A stretch of DNA of 64,000 bases from Roseobacter sp. MED193 (GCF_000152965.1 NZ_CH902583.1:98987-162986); one strand, 5' to 3'. Shown: positions 43,453 through 53,345, counted from the stretch's first letter. Translations and numbers: made by a program. Notes: generated by a model not told the origin, from the sequence alone.

Positions 43453-44001
43453 TTAGCCTTCGGCCTTTGCAGCGGCTGTGGCGGCTTTCACGGCAGCGGA
43501 GGGCGCGGCAGCGGCGGCTGGCGCTGCGGCAGGCATGGCTTTTTTGCCGCCTGGGGTCAGCGGGTCATCCTGACGCTGGACCGAGCCCTCAAAATGGGCG
43601 CCGCTCTCAATTGCGATGGTCTTGTGGATGATGTCGCCTTCCACACGGGCGGTGGCGGTCAGACGTACCTTCAGGCCACGAACCCGGCCAACAACCCGGC
43701 CATTGACCACAACGTCATCAGCGATCACTTCGCCTTTGATGGTTGCGGTTTCGCCAACTGTCAGAAGATGAGCGCGGATATCGCCTTCAACGGTGCCTTC
43801 GACCTGGATATCGCCTGAGGTTTTCAGATTGCCGGTAATGTGCAGATCTGAGCTGAGCAGCGATGCGGGTGGTTTTGCCTTTGGAGCAGAGGGCTTGTAG
43901 TCGCTGGCAGGGGCAGCAGGCGTCGAGGAAGCCGCCGGGGCCGCTGTTGGTGTTGCCTCGGCTTTAGGTCCGGGCTCATTGATTTTGCTCTTAGAAAACA
44001 T
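43453..44001 (-). CDS. Bactofilin (polymer-forming cytoskeletal protein)
   Basis: Bactofilin of 182 residues that would polymerise without nucleotide and place wall-shaping enzymes. The beta-helix core is at about 50-145 (SLLSSDLHITGNLKTSGDIQ, EGDIRAHLLTVGETATIKGE, VVNGRVVGRVRGLKVRLTA) flanked by Ala/Pro-rich unstructured ends, the usual plan. It overlaps the upstream M23 peptidase gene by 11 bases. Linked bactofilin and M23 genes are a known pairing in shape control (for example in Helicobacter and Caulobacter). Confidence 0.93.
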   Translation of the reverse strand: MFSKSKINEPGPKAEATPTAAPAASSTPAAPASDYKPSAPKAKPPASLLSSDLHITGNLKTSGDIQVEGTVEGDIRAHLLTVGETATIKGEVIADDVVVNGRVVGRVRGLKVRLTATARVEGDIIHKTIAIESGAHFEGSVQRQDDPLTPGGKKAMPAAAPAAAAAPSAAVKAATAAAKAEG

Positions 44002-45322
44002 TTCTTGCAGCCTTGATATAGATCATCGGGTTTACGGGTTTGCCATTGACCCTTACCTCATAGTGGAGGTGGGTGCCGGTGGACCGTCCGGTGGTACCCA
44101 TATCAGCAATGTGATCGCCGCGCGAGACCCTTTGGCCAACCTTAACGCGCAGATTTGAGTTATGAGCGTATTTCGTCTCAATCCCAAAGGCATGCTGAAT
44201 GGTAACAAGTTTGCCATACCCGGATTGCCAGCCGGCATGGGTGACGATGCCATCGGCGGTGGCAAAGATATCGGTGCCGGTACGGCCAGCAAAATCGGAG
44301 CCCTTATGCAGGCGACGGCCACCTGTTTTGGGATCGCGCCGGTAGCCATATCCTGATGACTGGCGCACATGATTGAGATTAACTGGGCTGGCAAAAGGCG
44401 CCTGCTGCGCTGCCATCCGATAGAGGTTCAACTGGTTCAACTGATTGAGAATCTGGTTGGCACGCAGCTCATCCGCGGAGGGTTCTTCACCGCGGGTGGA
44501 CAGGGCTAAAGGGGTGAGCGGCCCGCCCTGACCGCTATAGCCGCGTCGCACCTGCTCCAGAATACGGTCTGGCGGCATGCCAGCATTTTTGAACATCTTG
44601 TCCAGCGGCGCTACCGAAACGGCGACGGCCTCTTCAAGCTGGCGGAAGATCTGGTCGTTGCGCTCGTTCAGCAACTCCAGTTCCAGCTCCATTTCGGCGC
44701 GCTGTTGCAGGGCATCTTGTGCGTCTGCTTCTATCTGGTCGCGCTCGGTCGCGGTTTCAGACAGAACCGTAGAGAGGAAATCCATCTGCAGGGGTGCGGC
44801 GGCCGCTGCCAGCGGCGTAGACCATTCTTCTTTGGTGCTTTCTCGGAGCTCTTCTAGTTCCGCCCGGGTGCCGTCCCGCTGGGTCATGGTCTGGCGCAGG
44901 GTGGCCTGGATCACTTCAATACCCGTTTCCAGCTCTTGGCGCCGGGTCTCAGAGGTGAGCAGTTCTGATTGCATCATCGAGATCTGCGCGAGAGCAGCAT
45001 TAAACCGCTGCTGAGCTGCAAGAGCTTCCTCGGCGCGCGAGTCGCGTTCATTGGAAATCTCATTCAAACGGGCGCGATAGGTCATTTGGTCCCGTTTGGC
45101 CTGTTCACGGAAATTGCCCGCGCCAATGCTGTCCATCAAAACAATAGCAGTGGCAACGATGGCCCAGGCCACAAACAGGACCACACCACCAATGGCCACC
45201 AACTGTGTTCCGGGTCTCAACCGCACAAAGCGGGTATCAGTATCAGATTTCAAAAAGACCCGACGTTCCGGAAAGCGTCTCTCCAGAAACGCATGTATCT
45301 TAATAGCCAGACGTGTCCGCAC
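43991..45322 (-). CDS. M23 metallopeptidase (murein hydrolase) with coiled coil
   Basis: Envelope-attached endopeptidase of 443 residues for peptidoglycan crosslinks. A membrane helix (about 38-63, LVAIGGVVLFVAWAIVATAI) is followed by long coiled coils (about 72-235) and the M23 domain: RLHKGSDFAGRTGTDIFATA with the zinc His/Asp, and GTHLHYEVRVNG. I start at GTG 45322 because AAGGA lies 7 bases upstream and relatives begin there (RTRLAIKIHAFLERRFPER); the frame is open to 45412. It overlaps the bactofilin gene by 11 bases, implying a two-gene operon. Confidence 0.92.
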   Translation of the reverse strand: MRTRLAIKIHAFLERRFPERRVFLKSDTDTRFVRLRPGTQLVAIGGVVLFVAWAIVATAIVLMDSIGAGNFREQAKRDQMTYRARLNEISNERDSRAEEALAAQQRFNAALAQISMMQSELLTSETRRQELETGIEVIQATLRQTMTQRDGTRAELEELRESTKEEWSTPLAAAAAPLQMDFLSTVLSETATERDQIEADAQDALQQRAEMELELELLNERNDQIFRQLEEAVAVSVAPLDKMFKNAGMPPDRILEQVRRGYSGQGGPLTPLALSTRGEEPSADELRANQILNQLNQLNLYRMAAQQAPFASPVNLNHVRQSSGYGYRRDPKTGGRRLHKGSDFAGRTGTDIFATADGIVTHAGWQSGYGKLVTIQHAFGIETKYAHNSNLRVKVGQRVSRGDHIADMGTTGRSTGTHLHYEVRVNGKPVNPMIYIKAARNVF

Positions 45323-45831
45323 GTTCTGATCCTTGTCCCATCCCCATCGCAGAGCCGCCGCCATCCCCAGCCGCTGAACTCTGCGCAAAATCTTTAGCCA
45401 TGCAGCCCGCACCGGGCAAGTGGGAAGGCGATTTTTGGTCGTTGTTCCATCCGTTTGCCTGGGTCAACGAACATTTTGAGCGAAATACCGCCAATAATCG
45501 CGACCTGGCCCATTCGGGAAACCTCCGCAACTTTTCCCTCTCCACCGGGCGCTTTGCAGTAGGTGCAACAAAGGGTCTTTCCAAATCGTGCTGCTGAGCC
45601 CGGCCTCAGCTCGACGGTCCAATCCTCAACGAATAGGGCCAAGTCAACAGTTCAAGGGGGGAATACGCCCTAACAGCGAATGAAAAATGCGAAAGTTTCG
45701 CCGCCACTTTCGCCGCAACCCGCTCCGACAGCTCACATCCGGGCCAAGATTCCATTTCGAAAGACCTTGATGCCCAGGCCCGAAAGTGTAGCACTGTGGC
45801 TCAAGTTTTACTTGAACCGAGGGTCTTTCGA
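45323..45831. other. Gene-poor stretch with nested inverted repeats
   Basis: About 500 bases with no convincing gene on either strand. Near its right end an imperfect inverted repeat (45752-45766 with 45822-45835, core TCGAAAGACC/GGTCTTTCGA) encloses a perfect TCAAGT-TTT-ACTTGA repeat at 45801-45815. The right arm runs into the start of the damaged dehydrogenase gene. Confidence 0.5.
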
Positions 45832-46660
45832 ATGGGCTTGCTAGCAGGAAAGACAGCCATCGTGACCGGAGCCTCGGCACCCCAAGGCATTGGCAGGGCG
45901 ATAGCTCTTCGGTTGGCTCAAGACGGTGCAAGTGTCGTTGTTGGGGACATTGACGGAACCCTAGAGATCAATGACGAGCGGCGGACCAGAAGGGAGCTGC
46001 TCGATGAGCTCGTCTCGGAAATCCAAGCGGCGAATGGCCGGGCGCTCGCCGTAAAATTGGACGTGACCTGTCAAGAAGATGTGGATGCGTGCATTGAAAA
46101 AAACAGTCTCGCAGTTCGCTCGCGTCGACGTGCTGGTCAATAATGCTGGTTCGTTGGCTGGGTCGGACAACTTCCTTTCCACAACGCCTGATCAGTGGGA
46201 AAGTAGCTTTCGCGTCAATATTTTAGGTCCGATGATGCTGTCAAAAGCCGCCATTCCTGAAATGCGCAAGGTTGGTGGCGGAAGGATCATCAATATCGGG
46301 TCAACCGGCAGCCTTGGCGCAGAGCCCGGGTTTGGGGCCTATACCGCAATGAAGCACGGGCTGGTTGGCCTGTCGAAAACACTAGCTGCGGAATTCGGCG
46401 CCGATGGCATTCTCTGTAACACTGTCTGCCCCGGCTATATAGCCACGGATATGCACAACGCCGCCAACGCGAGGCTGGCGGAGGAAAATCATGTCTCTCT
46501 CGAAGAAATCAAGGCGCAACGTTATGCCAATGTCGCTTTACGGGAGGCTGGCCTTCCAGTTGATGTGGCGAACGCTGTTGCTTACCTCGCAGGTCCGCAA
46601 TCGAACTACGTAACAGGCATAAATCTCCCCGTTACCGGAGGCGTCCCTGCCGGAATTTAG
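45832..46660 (+). pseudogene. Short-chain dehydrogenase, frameshifted in an A7 run
   Basis: The first half (45832 to about 46097) encodes a Rossmann front with TGASAPQGIGRAIALRLA and GDIDG; the second half, in the next frame, continues directly with VDVLVNNAG, GGGRIINIGSTGSLG, YTAMKHGLVGLSKTLAAEFG and the end LAGPQSNYVTGINLPVTGG. The two frames join at a run of seven A at 46097-46103; removing one A would restore one 276-residue SDR. No -1 slip site fits, since the shift needed is +1. It is either a pseudogene, an assembly error in the run, or a gene rescued by polymerase slippage. Confidence 0.8.
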
Positions 46661-47148
46661 GGTCGAACAATCGTAAATTTGGGCTCTTTGCTAGCCGTTG
46701 GTTGCGTTTCGCATCCAGGTCAGAGTTTGCAGAAAAATATTATTTATCATATGTTTGTTGCTGACACTGTTGTAGATCGTGGTCTGCCTCGCGCCGTTAT
46801 CCCACCGGCTCACTGACCGTCTAAAGGCTCATCTCGATGGGCTGTCTCTAACAGAGGGCCTCGCCCTGACTGAAGTCAAGGGGGCGCGGGTGAACCACCC
46901 TATCCTCGCCGAGGCAATGCGCCCCATCAAAAACAAAATGAAGCACCAAAGACCCGCTCATAAAGTACATGAGTTCAGGAAGAATGCGACGATCGAGCCC
47001 TATTGGGCAGGACGCAAGACAGAGGCGCAAGGCCGAGAGGTAAAGGGTTCAACTGCGATTTCAAAACTGCAGTGAGAGGGTGGGGGCGCAGGGTATTGAT
47101 TTTATTGGATGAGCGGGCAAAAGGGAACCGGTGTGCGCAGATTTTAAG
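46661..47148. other. Gap without recognised gene
   Basis: About 490 bases, with an AT-rich patch at 46725-46765. A frame of 98 codons (46779-47075, +) has no ribosome site and no family resemblance, so I do not call it. With the frameshifted dehydrogenase and the stretch to its left, this forms a scar of about 1.8 kb. Confidence 0.4.
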
Positions 47149-47988
47149 TCAGACACCGGCGATTGGCTTGATTTGATCCGCGAGCGGCCAGTAGAAATCG
47201 GGTGGTATGCCGGCATCTGCGCGTTTCTCCTCGTTAAAGGGCGGCTTCAATGGGCTGCGGAAATACTTGCTGACAAGCGCATGAAAGACCTCCTTAGGGT
47301 CAAGATTGTCTCGGCCACACAGAAAGTAAAACCACTTGGAGCCATAAGCGACATGGCTGACTTCCTCAGCATAAATCACCTGCAAAGCTTCAACGGCCTG
47401 GGTGAGTTTGGCTTGTTGGAACAGCTTGATCATACCTGGGGTTACGTCCAGGCCACGGGCCTCCAGTACCATCGGGACCACCGCCAGGCGACCCATCAGG
47501 TCATCCACGGTATCCTCGGCTGCCTGCCACATGCCACGGTGTGCCGGCAGCGCACCGTAGTAGCTGCCCAGGCTTTCCAAACAATCACACATCAGGCCAA
47601 AGTGTTTTGACTCCTCATCCGCGGCCTTGACCCAGTCGTCAAAGAAGCCAATCGGCAGCGGCACATGCGAAAACCTGGCAATGATATCCCAATGCAGATC
47701 CACCGCATTCAGCTCGATATGGGCCACTGCATGTAGCATGGCAATGCGCCCGGCCTCACTGCCGGCTTTGCGCTTGGGCACGTCGCGCGGGTTCAGCAAT
47801 TCTGGCTTTTCTGGGCGGGCTGGATGCAGCGGCGGTTTGGCTGTGCCAATCTCGATGGGACAAGGATCTTGCTTTCGCGCCTCGAACCAGGCTGCGGCAT
47901 GGCGGCGTGATAGGGCAACCTTAGCAGCGCCGTCTGCGGTGGTGAGCACTTCGTTGGCCATCTGGGCAAGGGAGAGCGGTGGGTTCAT
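47149..47988 (-). CDS. DUF455-family ferritin-like protein
   Basis: A 279-residue protein with a ferritin-like four-helix di-metal core: helix with HAVAHIELNAVDLHWDII (about 86-103), ADEESKHFGLMCDCL (about 122-136), and IYAEEVSHVAYGSKWF (about 205-220) supply Glu and His ligands. The C-terminal YFRSPLKPPFNEEKRADAG is usual for DUF455. It belongs to the wider group with MiaE-type enzymes, but the substrate is not known. Encoded upstream of a peroxiredoxin on the other side; both could deal with oxidative or iron stress, which is inference. Confidence 0.88.
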   Translation of the reverse strand: MNPPLSLAQMANEVLTTADGAAKVALSRRHAAAWFEARKQDPCPIEIGTAKPPLHPARPEKPELLNPRDVPKRKAGSEAGRIAMLHAVAHIELNAVDLHWDIIARFSHVPLPIGFFDDWVKAADEESKHFGLMCDCLESLGSYYGALPAHRGMWQAAEDTVDDLMGRLAVVPMVLEARGLDVTPGMIKLFQQAKLTQAVEALQVIYAEEVSHVAYGSKWFYFLCGRDNLDPKEVFHALVSKYFRSPLKPPFNEEKRADAGIPPDFYWPLADQIKPIAGV

Positions 47989-48102
47989 GGAGGATCCTCA
48001 TCCTAGCAGGAAAAAGTTGACACAGAAGGCGGGCGGGGCGGCTCTGCGCCCAAAAACGCAGAGCTCAGTGCGCCCCGTGCCCCGGCTTCTCTTTCACTTT
48101 TC

Positions 48103-48136
48103 CAAAAATATTCCGGAGTGTGAGGCAGAGCCTCAC
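48103..48136 (-). terminator. Terminator of bcp
   Basis: Perfect GTGAGGC-AGA-GCCTCAC repeat at 48120-48136 with ATATTTTT further on, on the minus strand about 40 bases after the bcp stop. Confidence 0.6.
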
Positions 48137-48176
48137 TGATGTCCGTGCAGTCTCAGAAAAACAAAACGGGGTGATC

Positions 48177-48650
48177 TTACCCCTTGGCCGCCAGGGTTTG
48201 GGCCGCCTCCAGGACCTCTTCCACATGACCGGGCACCTTAACCTTACGCCAGAGGCGCGCAATGTGCCCTTCGGCGTCAATCAAAAAGGTCGAGCGCTCA
48301 ATACCCCAGTGTTTCTTGCCATACATGTTTTTCTCTTTCCAAACCCCATAATCCTCGCAGGTGCTGCCCTCTGCATCAGACAACAGCGGCACGGTTAGGT
48401 CGTGCTTTGCGATGAATTTATCGTGCTTTGACATCGGGTCTTTTGAAATACCAAACACAGAAGTCCCGGCATCGGCAAAGGCTTGCAGATGGGCGGAAAA
48501 CCCGATGGATTCTTTGGTGCATCCCGGGGTATCATCGCGGGGGTAGAAAAACAAAACAACGGCTTGGCCTTTCAGCTCTGCAAGAGAGATTTCACCGCCG
48601 CCATCCCGGGGCAGGCAAAACAGAGGGGCCTGATCAGTTGCATCGAGCAT
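48177..48650 (-). CDS. bcp: Thioredoxin-dependent peroxiredoxin, Bcp/PrxQ type
   Basis: Thiol peroxidase of 157 residues that reduces hydrogen peroxide and organic peroxides. The peroxidatic Cys is Cys44 in YPRDDTPGCTKES. The usual resolving Cys five residues later (TPGCTxEAC) is replaced here by isoleucine (TPGCTKESI); another Cys at 98 (GSTCEDYG) might take that part, as in PrxQ forms that resolve from helix 3, or the enzyme may be of 1-Cys type. Rest of the fold: VFGISKDPMSKHDKFI, ERSTFLIDAEGHI. Confidence 0.93.
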   Translation of the reverse strand: MLDATDQAPLFCLPRDGGGEISLAELKGQAVVLFFYPRDDTPGCTKESIGFSAHLQAFADAGTSVFGISKDPMSKHDKFIAKHDLTVPLLSDAEGSTCEDYGVWKEKNMYGKKHWGIERSTFLIDAEGHIARLWRKVKVPGHVEEVLEAAQTLAAKG

Positions 48651-48823
48651 TTATGTGGTCTCCTGAAAGGTTTAGTCCCAAACGGCTGGCGCTCAGAGCA
48701 TTGAACACGAACTGTTTGGCAAGGGCTATCTGATATTGTTATGCCATCGTGGCCAAAGGATAAACACTGATCGAACCGGTTAGGGAAAATGAGGACCTCG
48801 TCGCGCACCAGGTCGATGAGCTG

Positions 48824-51800
48824 GTGGGCAAGCCTACGCCACGGCGCGGGCGCAGGTCTTTGCGTGCGTTACGGTGGTCCATCCGTTTGCTGGCAGTCCT
48901 CTGTTTCCTTGGCGCGGGGGGGATCTATTTTGGCATTGGCACAAGGATGGATGCACCACAGTGGCTGCGCCAGCGTCTGGAGGCCCGGATCGAGCAGGAG
49001 CTTAAGGGGCTGCAGCTTGAATTTGGTGAAATCAATTTTGTGGTAAATCGGGGCTGGCGTCCCCGCATCGGGATGCGTGACGTCACATTGCTTGCGGCAG
49101 ATGGGTCGCCAATCGTGCAGCTGGCAGATGCGGAAATCTCTATGGCCATGAGGCCTCTTTTGCAGGGCAAGATACAGCCCAAACGCATTTCGTTGAGCGG
49201 GTTATACGCCAATTTGCGCCGCGAATCTGATGGGATTGCCCTCAGCCTCTCTGAGGGTGGATCGCCATTGCGCCAGGCGGCCAACCTGCCGCAGTTGATT
49301 GAGCAATGGGATCGTCAGTTTGAATTGCCGGTGCTCTCCTCGCTGACCGAAGTGGCCACCGATGGGGTCACACTGCGCTACGAGGATGTACGCATCGGGC
49401 GGGTATGGACCCTGGATGGGGGGCATGTGCGCTTCACGCGTGAGGCCCAGTCTTTGACGATTTCCTCTGGGTTCTCGGTGCTGAGCGGTCGCCAGGACGT
49501 TGGCGCTGTTGAGGCCAACTACAAATCGGATATTGGTGATGCCGCTGCTGAGTTTGGGGTTCTCATCAGTGATATTGCCAGTGAGGATATCGCCTTACAG
49601 ACCCCGGCTTTGGGGTGGCTGCAGGTCCTGCGGACCTCGATCTCAGGGTCCCTGCGCGGCGGCATCAACAGTGATGGCGGCCTTTTGCCGCTTTCGGCGA
49701 GCCTCCAGATCGGCAAAGGGGTTATTCAGCCTGCGCCCGAAGCCTTGCCAATTCCGATCCACAGCGCCCACAGCTACTTTACATTTTTTCCGCTTGAGCA
49801 GCGCCTTCAGTTTGACGAGCTGAAGATCAGCAGCGGCTGGGGTTCGGGCACGATGGAGGGCAATGCGGAGCTTGCAGGAATACGCGACGGCCGTCTGACA
49901 GATCTGGTGGGACAGTTGCGGTTCACCGACCTCACTCTCAACCCCCGCGGGCTGTATGCAGAGCCCCAGATTTTCCAAGGTGTTACGGTGGACTTCCGAC
50001 TGCAGCCGGACCCCTTCCGCTTTCAGCTTGGGGAAATGCTGGTCGAGCACGAGGGACGGCAGATTCGTTTGGATGGTAAGCTTGAAATTGGTCCAGAGGG
50101 CTGGGAATACGGGCTGGATGCGCGTTCTGACCGCCTGGATCTGGCGCAAGTGAAATCTCTATGGCCTGCTGGTGCGGCCGAAAAACCCCGCCAATGGGTG
50201 CTGGATAATGTTTTTGAAGCTCAGGCCCAGGACGTGAATTTCGCCCTGCGGGGTAAGGGGCGCGCCAAGCCGTTCTATGCACTGGATGCAAATTTCACTG
50301 GGGCAGAGGTCAAATTCCAAAAGCATATGCCGCGCGTGCGGGGCGGGGCCGGTCATTTCAGCCTTTATAATACGCGGATGGTCGTTGTGGCTTCTGAGGG
50401 CGTGGTCACGGCAGATGACGGTGGTTCCGTGCAGGTGGCGGGGACGTCCTTTATCATTCCAGATACTTCGGTGCGCGATGGCACTCCGGGAATCGCGCGC
50501 GTGGTGGCTCAGGGCTCTGTCACGGCGGGGTTGTCTTTGCTCAATCGTCCACCGCTGTCGATAATGGACAAGGCGCAGCTGCCGGTTGATTTGGCTGCTG
50601 GACAGGTGCGCGTTGTAGGAACTCTTGCATTGCCATTGAAACCAAAGGTCGCGCCAGAGGAAATCTTGTACCACTATCAAGGCACAGTCACTGCGGTGGA
50701 GAGCGCGACCCTGGTCCCCGGACATGAGGTGGCGGCCCAGTCTCTGGCGCTAAGCGGTGATCAGGGGCAGGTGAGACTCTCTGGGGCAGGCAGTCTGTCC
50801 GGTATTCCGGTCAGTGCCACATGGAGCCAGAACGTGGGGCCAAAGGCGAGCCCGGCAAGTTCGGTGACGGGTGAGATCGAAATCAACCAACAGGCCTTGG
50901 ATACCTTTCAGATTGGTCTGCCCCGCGGCACTCTTTCAGGTCAGGGGTTAGGCCGTTACCAGCTTGATCTTGTCCCAGAGAAGCCGCCTCAGTTGCGGTT
51001 CTCCTCTGATTTGGTGGGCACTGATTTGCGCATTCCACAGATTAGTTGGCGCAAACCTCCGCAAACTGCGGGGCGTTTGGACATGGATGTGACTCTGTCC
51101 ACCCCGGTTAAGATCGATCGGCTGGCCCTTGAGGCGCCGGGCCTGCAGGCCCGGGGCTGGGTGAGCACCAAGGAAAACGGCGGGCTTGGTCAGGCCAACC
51201 TGAGCACAGTTACTGTTGGCAACTGGATGCGAGGAGCTGTCAGCTTTATTGGCCTGAACAACGGTTTGGCCGAAACGCGCATCACTGGCGGAACCCTTGA
51301 TCTGCAAAGGGCACCGTTTTCCGGGGAAAGCGGCAGCAGTTCAGGCGACAGCTCGCAGACTGGTCCCATCACCATGCGGCTCGACCGCTTGCAGGTTACC
51401 GAAAGCATTGCCCTGACCAGCTTTCAGGGGAAGTTCTCAACACGCGGCGGGCTGAATGGGCAGTTTACCGGCAATCTCAATGGGGCCACAGCGGTTTCTG
51501 GTGTTGTGGTTCCAAAGCCAGGCGGGATTGCCACCCGGATCCGTTCGGATGATGCCGGCGGAGTCTTTCAGGCCGCAGGCATCCTGCGCCATGGCCGCGG
51601 CGGGAGCTTTGACATGACTTTGCTGCCGTCGAAACAGCCCGGAGAATATGACGGCGAGATCAAAATCAAGAACACCCGGATCAAGAATGCCCCCTCCATG
51701 GCGGCCCTGTTGAATGCGATCAGTGTTATTGGTCTGCTGGATGAGCTGTCTGGCGGAGGCATTTTGTTCACTGGGATGGAGGCAAAGTTCCGGCTCGGCT

Positions 51801-52162
51801 CGACGCATTTGGTGCTCCATGAGAGCAGCGCAGTTGGCCCATCTATGGGGCTGTCGATGGACGGGATTTATGATTTGAAAACCGGCGCGCTAAATATGCG
51901 TGGTGTGATCTCGCCCATCTACATCATCAATGCGATTGGTCGGGTCGTTGCTCGGAAGGGGGAGGGGCTGTTTGGCTTTGCCTTCAAGCTAAGGGGCACC
52001 TCGGATGAACCGAAGGTCAGTGTTAACCCCCTATCGGCCCTCGCCCCCGGAATGTTCCGGGAGATTTTCCGCGGCAAGGCGCCCACCGTTCCAGGTGCGC
52101 CACAGGAAGAAACACAATCCCAGCCAGTTTCGCCGCCCAGCTCCAGAGGCGGGGATCGGTGA
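48824..52162 (+). CDS. Large AsmA/YhdP-like (DUF3971) envelope protein
   Basis: A 1112-residue protein with one N-terminal membrane helix (about 18-37, LLAVLCFLGAGGIYFGIGT), then long repeating beta strands across the periplasm and an AsmA-like C-terminal part (about 900-1080, with IKNAPSMAALLNAISVIGLL and GAKFRLG-type strands). Proteins of this shape (YhdP, TamB, AsmA) form grooves that carry phospholipids between inner and outer membrane. The C-terminus is a polar tail with GAPQEETQSQPVSPP. Start uncertain: GTG at 48824 lacks a ribosome site, while a CTG at 48767 has AAAGGA just upstream and would add 19 residues. Confidence 0.85.
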   Translation: MGKPTPRRGRRSLRALRWSIRLLAVLCFLGAGGIYFGIGTRMDAPQWLRQRLEARIEQELKGLQLEFGEINFVVNRGWRPRIGMRDVTLLAADGSPIVQLADAEISMAMRPLLQGKIQPKRISLSGLYANLRRESDGIALSLSEGGSPLRQAANLPQLIEQWDRQFELPVLSSLTEVATDGVTLRYEDVRIGRVWTLDGGHVRFTREAQSLTISSGFSVLSGRQDVGAVEANYKSDIGDAAAEFGVLISDIASEDIALQTPALGWLQVLRTSISGSLRGGINSDGGLLPLSASLQIGKGVIQPAPEALPIPIHSAHSYFTFFPLEQRLQFDELKISSGWGSGTMEGNAELAGIRDGRLTDLVGQLRFTDLTLNPRGLYAEPQIFQGVTVDFRLQPDPFRFQLGEMLVEHEGRQIRLDGKLEIGPEGWEYGLDARSDRLDLAQVKSLWPAGAAEKPRQWVLDNVFEAQAQDVNFALRGKGRAKPFYALDANFTGAEVKFQKHMPRVRGGAGHFSLYNTRMVVVASEGVVTADDGGSVQVAGTSFIIPDTSVRDGTPGIARVVAQGSVTAGLSLLNRPPLSIMDKAQLPVDLAAGQVRVVGTLALPLKPKVAPEEILYHYQGTVTAVESATLVPGHEVAAQSLALSGDQGQVRLSGAGSLSGIPVSATWSQNVGPKASPASSVTGEIEINQQALDTFQIGLPRGTLSGQGLGRYQLDLVPEKPPQLRFSSDLVGTDLRIPQISWRKPPQTAGRLDMDVTLSTPVKIDRLALEAPGLQARGWVSTKENGGLGQANLSTVTVGNWMRGAVSFIGLNNGLAETRITGGTLDLQRAPFSGESGSSSGDSSQTGPITMRLDRLQVTESIALTSFQGKFSTRGGLNGQFTGNLNGATAVSGVVVPKPGGIATRIRSDDAGGVFQAAGILRHGRGGSFDMTLLPSKQPGEYDGEIKIKNTRIKNAPSMAALLNAISVIGLLDELSGGGILFTGMEAKFRLGSTHLVLHESSAVGPSMGLSMDGIYDLKTGALNMRGVISPIYIINAIGRVVARKGEGLFGFAFKLRGTSDEPKVSVNPLSALAPGMFREIFRGKAPTVPGAPQEETQSQPVSPPSSRGGDR

Positions 52163-52239
52163 AGCCGCTGAGCGCCTTGTTGTGTCTGTCGGACCCGACA
52201 GCCATGGCCAAGCCGGAACAAAGGCCTTAAAGGGGCGCC

Positions 52240-53310
52240 ATGAAACTGAGTGATTTTGATTTCGACCTCCCCGACGCGTTGATCGCCACCCGCCCGGCGA
52301 CACCGCGGAGCTCTGCTCGCCTGCTTGTGGCGACGCCTGACCAGATGACGGATGGGCATATTGGGGATCTTGTTGACCTGTTGCAACCAGGAGACCGACT
52401 GGTTCTGAACGACACGAAGGTCATTCCTGCGCGGCTGTCAGGTCTGCGCCATCGCGATACCGCACAGGGGCGGATGGCTGCCAAGATCGAGGTGACCCTG
52501 CTGGATCCCAAGGCGGATGGCAGCTGGTCGGCCTTGTTGAAGCCTTTGAAGAAGGTCAAAATCGGTGAAACAGTTGCGTTTTCTGACGCTCTGACAGCCG
52601 AATTGGTTGGCGTTACCGAAGGGCAGGGTCTGTTGCGTTTTAACCTTGTAGGGGATGATTTTGATGCGGCGCTCAACGCTGCAGGCGCTATGCCGCTTCC
52701 GCCCTATATTGCGGCCAAACGCGCCGCTGATGATCAGGATAAGGAAGATTACCAAACCGTCTGGGCGCGCCACTCTGGTGCGGTCGCCGCGCCGACGGCC
52801 TCACTGCATTTCGATCAGGACCTGCTGGCGGTGCTGAAGGCAAAGGGCGTGCAGTTCACCTATGTGACCTTGCATGTGGGGGCGGGCACCTTCCTGCCGG
52901 TGAAGGTCGAAGATGTCACCAGCCATAAGATGCATGCGGAATGGGGCCGGGTCAGCGCTGAGGCTGCCGCCGAGATCGCCGCGACCAAAGCCGCCGGAGG
53001 GCGTGTTATCCCTGTCGGCACCACCGCCCTGCGGCTGATTGAAAGTGCGGCGCGTGGCGGCACCGTTCAGCCCTGGGAGGGCGAGACGGATATCTTTATC
53101 TATCCGGGGTTTGTCTTTCACGCGGCAGATGCCCTGATGACCAATTTTCACCTGCCCAAATCCACCCTTTTGATGTTGATCTCGGCATTGATGGGGCAGG
53201 ATCGTGTGCGCGAGATCTACGAGCACGCGGTAAATAGTCGGTATCGTTTCTTTTCTTATGGCGATGGGTCGCTTTTATTGCCCCAAGAGACGAATACGCC
53301 GCAGAAGTGA
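52240..53310 (+). CDS. queA: S-adenosylmethionine:tRNA ribosyltransferase-isomerase
   Basis: Enzyme of queuosine synthesis, moving the ribosyl part of SAM onto preQ1 in tRNA to give epoxyqueuosine. The 356-residue protein begins [20 protein letters not shown] and shows [36 protein letters not shown], the signature [13 protein letters not shown] and [21 protein letters not shown]-like segment, and [16 protein letters not shown]. Lies 77 bases behind the AsmA-like gene. Confidence 0.96.
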   Translation: MKLSDFDFDLPDALIATRPATPRSSARLLVATPDQMTDGHIGDLVDLLQPGDRLVLNDTKVIPARLSGLRHRDTAQGRMAAKIEVTLLDPKADGSWSALLKPLKKVKIGETVAFSDALTAELVGVTEGQGLLRFNLVGDDFDAALNAAGAMPLPPYIAAKRAADDQDKEDYQTVWARHSGAVAAPTASLHFDQDLLAVLKAKGVQFTYVTLHVGAGTFLPVKVEDVTSHKMHAEWGRVSAEAAAEIAATKAAGGRVIPVGTTALRLIESAARGGTVQPWEGETDIFIYPGFVFHAADALMTNFHLPKSTLLMLISALMGQDRVREIYEHAVNSRYRFFSYGDGSLLLPQETNTPQK

Positions 53311-53345
53311 CGCGAATGAAGGTAGACAAGCAAGGATACGATCCG

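Noticed and set aside
46090-46105. Programmed -1 frameshift at A AAA AAC
   Set aside because: Joining the two halves needs a +1 shift, so a -1 slip would not restore the protein.
46779-47075. 98-codon plus-strand frame in the scar
   Set aside because: No ribosome site, no recognised family, basic low-complexity-like end.
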